Shown in pieces: positions 60,609-64,000 of a DNA stretch of 64,000 bases (position 1 is its first letter; every line of letters begins with the position of its first letter). The stretch lies in contig CAVSPO010000014.1 of NCBI GenBank assembly GCA_963730005.1, positions 186,001 to 250,000 on the forward strand. Reading direction: 5' to 3'. The notes beneath the pieces were generated by a model, which worked only from the letters and a program-made list of their open reading frames with translations, made no database searches and had not been told where the DNA came from. Position numbers and translations under genes: made by a program. This DNA is from CAVSPO01 sp963730005. GTDB taxonomy: Bacteria; Actinomycetota; Actinomycetes; Propionibacteriales; Propionibacteriaceae.

Positions 60609-61490
60609 GTGGCGGCCCAGCGATCAGACATGTGTTACAGCTCCCTCGCGGAGCTGGATTCGGCGATGCGCGCGGCCCTCGGGCCTGACGCGGTGTATTT
60701 CCTGTTGGGTGGGCCGGTGACGGGGGCGGTCGGCTGTGACGCCAGCGTCATTGATCCTGTCGGCCGATGCATCACGGCGACGGCTGAATCAGACCTTCCT
60801 GTGCGGCGGGCCGACGGTTCGACACGCGACGTGGACATCCTGGTGCCTCAGGTGTTGTCGCATGACGTCGGCCGCAGGGTCCGCGACACTGTTGCCGACG
60901 CGATCGGGGGTGAGCTGTTGGTCTCGTTGTTCGGCTGTCAGGCGCACCTGCCGCACTTGTCGCTGGGTGATCGGCTACGCCTGTCGGCATCCAGTTGGGT
61001 CTCTTGCCGAACCATTGATGACGCTGGACGGCACCGCTACGAGCTCTACCCGCTCGAACAGCCAGTGCAGGCATGCTCCTACGACCCGTGGCGGTTGTGG
61101 TTGCCTGGCACTGAGGAACGCCAAGCCATCTCGATCCTGCACCCGGCAGGGCACATGCTCGCGTATCGCATGCGCTCGATCGGGGGTGCGCGTCCCAAGG
61201 ATGCCGAGAAGTATCAGAAGATGCAGCGGCGGCTGCTGCCCGCCTTCCTCGACGAGATTCAGGACGGGCCGTTCAAGGAGTGGCGCGAGTTCGGTGACAA
61301 CATCCAAACGCTCGCTGCGTTCGGCCGCGTCGTTGAAGGATTGCGTCCCGAGGCGAACCTCGCCGACCGGGTCGCGTTCGCGATCAAGTCGAAACTCAGC
61401 TCTGCCGGGGAGGCCAATCCCCGCGTGGTGTCGTTCTTCCTGACCGACCGGGTCCAGGAGACGCTGAAAAGGTTCATCGGAAATGCATAG
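60609..61490 (+). CDS. Nucleotidyltransferase-like protein, function unknown
   Basis: The product of about 293 aa has YFLLGGPV near the N-terminus and, about 40 residues on, RDVDILV; a Gly-Gly turn followed by a DxD strand is the pattern of minimal nucleotidyltransferases, but with a longer gap than usual. The C-terminal half is helical and charged. Not assigned to a family. Start is unsure: TTG 60573 precedes the predicted transcript, GTG 60609 has GAGG 4 nt upstream, and ATG 60630 is in frame. Confidence 0.55.
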   Translation: MAAQRSDMCYSSLAELDSAMRAALGPDAVYFLLGGPVTGAVGCDASVIDPVGRCITATAESDLPVRRADGSTRDVDILVPQVLSHDVGRRVRDTVADAIGGELLVSLFGCQAHLPHLSLGDRLRLSASSWVSCRTIDDAGRHRYELYPLEQPVQACSYDPWRLWLPGTEERQAISILHPAGHMLAYRMRSIGGARPKDAEKYQKMQRRLLPAFLDEIQDGPFKEWREFGDNIQTLAAFGRVVEGLRPEANLADRVAFAIKSKLSSAGEANPRVVSFFLTDRVQETLKRFIGNA

Positions 61491-62003
61491 CCGCACTACT
61501 CGCCCGGTCACGAACCGCCCAGGATCGGGAAGGTTTGTCGATTCGGGAAGGACGATCTCGAAGACGGAGCCGTGACCGCCCCCATCACTGAAGGCTGAAT
61601 TGAAAGCCTTGGCGAGTGTGTCCAGCTCCATCACGGCCATCGGGGGCACGCGCCGGCTGTAGTGCCCGCGCGACAGTTCGCGGGCGGCGTCGGTCAGCTC
61701 ACGCAGGGGGGCACTCAACCGCCGGCTGACCAACCAGGTCACGATGGTCGCGCACGCCAGCGAGATGAACAGGGCGACCGCAAGCGCGAGCGCACTCGCT
61801 TGTTGGTAGGCCAGTTCGATGTGGGCCAAGTCGGAGGAGTTCTCCTGGAGACCCGCCTGAGTCAGGTGGGAGTGGAAGATCGAAGGGCCGACGATCAAGG
61901 CGACCAGTCCGGCCGACAGCACGCTCGCGAGTAGGACGATGGTCTGCCCGAGCAGGAGCCGGCCTGCGAGCGTCTTCCTCATCCCGCTCGTGCCGTTGTT
62001 CAT
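61491..62003 (-). pseudogene. Sensor histidine kinase remnant with internal deletion
   Basis: From ATG at 62003 the frame reads a basic N-terminus, a membrane helix (about residues 10-35), an outer loop, a second helix and a HAMP linker (RRLSAPLRELTDAARELSRG, MELDTLAKAFNSA). It then jumps straight to GGGHGSVFEIVLP, the last strand of a HATPase domain. The dimerisation helices with the phospho-His and most of the ATP-binding domain are missing, and the frame then runs without stop into the antisense of the neighbouring gene. It is a decayed gene. Confidence 0.75.
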
Positions 62004-62078
62004 CCGGCTCCCATCCGGTAGCCGACGCCGCGCACAGTACGGACGTAGCGTTGGGCTGCGGGGTCGTCGCCGAGCTAG
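62001..62078 (-). pseudogene. C-terminal stub of an OmpR-type response regulator
   Basis: The minus strand encodes a short peptide with YVRTVRGVGYRMGAG before TGA, the unmistakable end of an OmpR/PhoB winged-helix output domain. It overlaps the kinase start in the usual ATGA fashion. A TAG stop directly upstream and the start of the plus-strand GMP synthetase region show that the rest of the regulator has been lost. Confidence 0.7.
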
Positions 62079-62183
62079 TGAGTGGTGTCTCGGGGCCGGT
62101 TGTTTGTTGCCGAAATCAGACACGCCGTTAGCATGGTGCCGGACGTCGGACGCAGGACGCCCACGACGAGCGGGAGGACTGCA

Positions 62184-63167
62184 ATGGAGCGAGAGACGCT
62201 GGCACAGCGCACCGGTTTCGAGGGCACCATCACGGAGTACGTCGATGTCATGATCGACCAGGTCCGCCGGCAGGTGGGTGACCGCAAAGTGCTGTGCGCT
62301 CTCAGCGGTGGGGTCGACAGCTCGGTGTCGGCAGCGATCGTCCACAAGGCGGTGGGGGATCAGTTGACCTGCCTTTTCGTCGACCACGGCCTCATGCGCC
62401 AGGGCGAGCCCGAGATGGTCGACGAGTTGTTCGGTCGCCACTTCGGCATGGCCCTGATCAGCGTGGATGCCGCTGACCGTTTCTACGCCAAGCTTGCAGG
62501 AGTCGAGGACCCCGAGGCCAAGCGCATGATCATCGGCGAGGAGTTCATCCGCGTGTTCGAGGAGGAGGCGCGCAAGCTCGGTGAGACCGACTTCCTCGTC
62601 CAGGGCACCATCTACCCGGACATCGTCGAAAGCCAGTCCGACAAGGGCGTTGTGAAGTCTCACCACAACGTCGGCGGACTGCCCGAGGACATGGATTTCG
62701 AGCTGGTCGAACCCGTTCGGTACCTGTTCAAGGACGAGGTTCGAGTGGTGGGCGAGGCCTTGGGTCTGCCTCACGAGCTGGTGTGGCGCCAACCGTTCCC
62801 AGGGCCAGGTCTTGGCGTCCGCGTCGTCGGGGCGGTGACCCGCGAGAATGTGCGCATGGTCCGCGAGTCCGACGCGATCTTCCGGGAGGAGATCGCTCGT
62901 GCCGGGCTCGAGGGGCAGATCTGGCAGTACTTCACCGTGTTCCCGGGCGTGCGCTCGACGGGCGTGGTGGACGGACGCCGCACCTACGGCGAAGCCATCG
63001 TGATGCGTGCCATCCACAGCACCGACGCGATGGCGGCCGATGTCGCCGAACTCCCGCACGACCTCCTGCAGCGCATCACCTTGCGCATCACGGCGGAAGT
63101 CGGGGGCGTCAACCGGGTCCTGTACGACACCACGCCGAAACCTCCGGGCACCATCGAGTGGGAGTAG
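62184..63167 (+). CDS. Stand-alone GMP synthase ATP-pyrophosphatase domain (no glutaminase domain)
   Basis: The 327-aa protein matches the C-terminal two thirds of GMP synthase: P-loop SGGVDSS (41-47), FVDHGLMRQGE, VDAADRFYAKLAGV, FLVQGTIYPDIVES, KSHHNVGGLPE, WRQPFPGPGL and the dimerisation domain ending NRVLYDTTPKPPGTIEWE. The class I glutaminase domain (about 190 residues, Cys-His-Glu) is missing and the ORF has a clean start (ATG 62184, GGGAGG 8 nt upstream). It could use free ammonia, pair with a separate glutaminase as in archaea, or be a paralogue. TAGCAT at 62129-62134 is a possible -10. Confidence 0.85.
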   Translation: MERETLAQRTGFEGTITEYVDVMIDQVRRQVGDRKVLCALSGGVDSSVSAAIVHKAVGDQLTCLFVDHGLMRQGEPEMVDELFGRHFGMALISVDAADRFYAKLAGVEDPEAKRMIIGEEFIRVFEEEARKLGETDFLVQGTIYPDIVESQSDKGVVKSHHNVGGLPEDMDFELVEPVRYLFKDEVRVVGEALGLPHELVWRQPFPGPGLGVRVVGAVTRENVRMVRESDAIFREEIARAGLEGQIWQYFTVFPGVRSTGVVDGRRTYGEAIVMRAIHSTDAMAADVAELPHDLLQRITLRITAEVGGVNRVLYDTTPKPPGTIEWE

Positions 63168-63355
63168 CCGCACCGCAGACCACCTCAGGTCACGGCGCCC
63201 TTCGCGTTCCGCGGAGTTGACTGGCGCCGAGGACGTCAGTTCACAGTGTGGGCGCCGGCGGACAACAACGCCGTTCCCAACACCCGCTGGCGCGCCCCGG
63301 TGCGTCCAACACTGCGACAGTCGGCCCCATTCCATGGCCGTTAGCATGGTTCTGC

Positions 63356-63817
63356 ATGAGCGAAACGAAGAAACCAGCTGAGTCTGCAGATTCGGCGTCG
63401 GGTGGATTGACTGAGTGGGAGCGCGCCGCGCTGAAGGAACGGGTCGCAGAATTGAAGGCCGAAGGCCGCATGCGGAAGAAGGTCGACGCAGAGGCAGCCG
63501 TCCTCGAGAAAATTGCCGAGATGCCGCAGCCGGACCGGAACCTCGCCGAACGTTTCCACGCGATTGTTTTGGCAAACGCCCCGCAGTTGTCGTCCAAGAC
63601 CTGGTACGGGATGCCCGCATACGCCAAGGACGGGAAGGTCGTGTGCTTCTTCCAGGGTGCCGCGAAATCCGAATCGAGGTACTCCACGATCGGGTTTCAG
63701 GATGCCGCGGTGATCGACGACGGCACGATGTGGCCAACGAGCTTCGCGGTGACCGAGAAGATGACGAAGGCAGACGAGGACAAGATCGCGGCACTTGTGA
63801 GGAAAGCCGTGAGCTGA
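63356..63817 (+). CDS. DUF1801/YdhG-like protein
   Basis: The 153-aa protein has a charged N-terminal region (ERVAELKAEGRMRKK) then the YdhG/DUF1801 fold: SSKTWYGMPAYAKDGKVVCFFQ and SESRYSTIGFQDAAVIDDGTMWPTSFAV. Function unknown. TAGCAT at 63342-63347 lies 8 nt before the ATG at 63356, so it may be leaderless. Confidence 0.8.
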   Translation: MSETKKPAESADSASGGLTEWERAALKERVAELKAEGRMRKKVDAEAAVLEKIAEMPQPDRNLAERFHAIVLANAPQLSSKTWYGMPAYAKDGKVVCFFQGAAKSESRYSTIGFQDAAVIDDGTMWPTSFAVTEKMTKADEDKIAALVRKAVS

Positions 63818-63883
63818 CTGGATCTTGTCGTTGTGGGTCGTGGCCCCCTTGGGCCGTGTGCCACGACACCGTACGCTTCCGGC

Positions 63884-64000
63884 ATGGGGTACGAGCAGAA
63901 GACCCACCCGACCGACGTGCCGGTCCTGGAGTTCTTGCACTCGGTGGAGCCTGCCCGCCGCCGCGCCCAAGGGCTTGAGCTCCTCGACATGTTCCGTGAG
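63884..64000 (+). CDS. DUF1801 protein, N-terminal part (cut by window end)
   Basis: The frame from ATG 63884 is open to the window edge (39 codons). It reads PTDVPVLEFLHSVEPARRRAQG and ELLDMFRE, the typical start of short DUF1801 proteins. TACGCT at 63872-63877 lies 6 nt before the ATG (leaderless type). It is the second DUF1801-like gene in a row. Confidence 0.65.
   Translation, partial: MGYEQKTHPTDVPVLEFLHSVEPARRRAQGLELLDMFRE

Noticed and set aside
60975..63869. A 964-codon open frame on the minus strand
   Set aside because: It runs antisense to four genes (nucleotidyltransferase-like, GMP synthetase, DUF1801). Only the stretch near 61491-62003 encodes recognisable protein, the histidine kinase remnant; the rest is a GC-driven shadow frame.
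1..64000. tRNA, rRNA and CRISPR arrays
   Set aside because: No T-loop/acceptor pattern, rRNA-like sequence or regularly spaced repeat was seen. The tandem repeats found are all inside coding sequence.

Overview
The window is high-GC actinobacterial DNA. The evidence is the complete Pup ligation cluster (ARC, Dop, Pup, PafA), a DUF2469 gene, ribosomal protein S16 with a long acidic tail, FtsY with a membrane-anchored acidic N-terminus, a wax-ester-synthase/DGAT homologue, GTG starts, and many genes whose start codon lies 6-8 nt behind a TAnnnT hexamer (leaderless type). The gene content would fit a member of the Propionibacteriales, but that placement is inference and no rRNA or tRNA gene was found to test it.

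Layout. 1-15,640 is housekeeping: the end of a DUF2993-type protein, RNase J, rpmB, recG, a divergent flavin/PNPOx-fold gene, rsmD-coaD, DUF177-rpmF-rnc-mutM, a GtrA-like protein, a small membrane protein, ftsY, ffh, then rpsP-KH protein-rimM-trmD. An IS110-type element (about 15.8-17.1 kb) separates trmD from rplS. 17.8-19.3 kb holds a divergent tyrosine phenol-lyase/tryptophanase homologue on the minus strand. 19.4-24.4 kb is a tightly overlapping run: lepB-rnhB-DUF2469-yraN-comM-dprA.

24.5-39.7 kb is accessory: an aldo/keto reductase, a NifX-like protein, a class-A-beta-lactamase-like lipoprotein convergent with a pseudokinase that lacks the N-lobe, a larC-larE-larB operon for the nickel-pincer nucleotide cofactor without larA, an HGSNAT-like membrane acyltransferase, a secreted glycoside-hydrolase-like protein with three SLH domains, a bile-acid-symporter homologue, an ADP-ribosylglycohydrolase, an MFS transporter and a WS/DGAT acyltransferase. 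39.9-45.1 kb is the pupylation locus on the minus strand. It lacks the 20S proteasome genes prcB/prcA at their usual place between pup and pafA. The ARC ATPase gene carries a one-base insertion inside a 27-bp tandem repeat that puts its conserved C-terminal tail out of frame.

45.3-57.8 kb: a lipoprotein, a polyferredoxin paired with a membrane protein carrying a duplicated small domain, an aldehyde dehydrogenase, DUF427, an acyl-CoA synthetase, a MacB-type ABC exporter (ATPase, adaptor, permease), a PadR regulator preceded by a perfect 13-bp inverted repeat, and a UbiB/ABC1-family kinase. 57.9-64 kb: a metallophosphoesterase overlapping an alpha/beta hydrolase tail to tail, bacterioferritin, a nucleotidyltransferase-like orphan with a near-consensus promoter, the wreck of a two-component system, a stand-alone GMP-synthase ATP-pyrophosphatase domain without its glutaminase domain, and two adjacent DUF1801 genes, the second cut by the window edge.

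No CRISPR array, phage module, tRNA or rRNA gene was seen.
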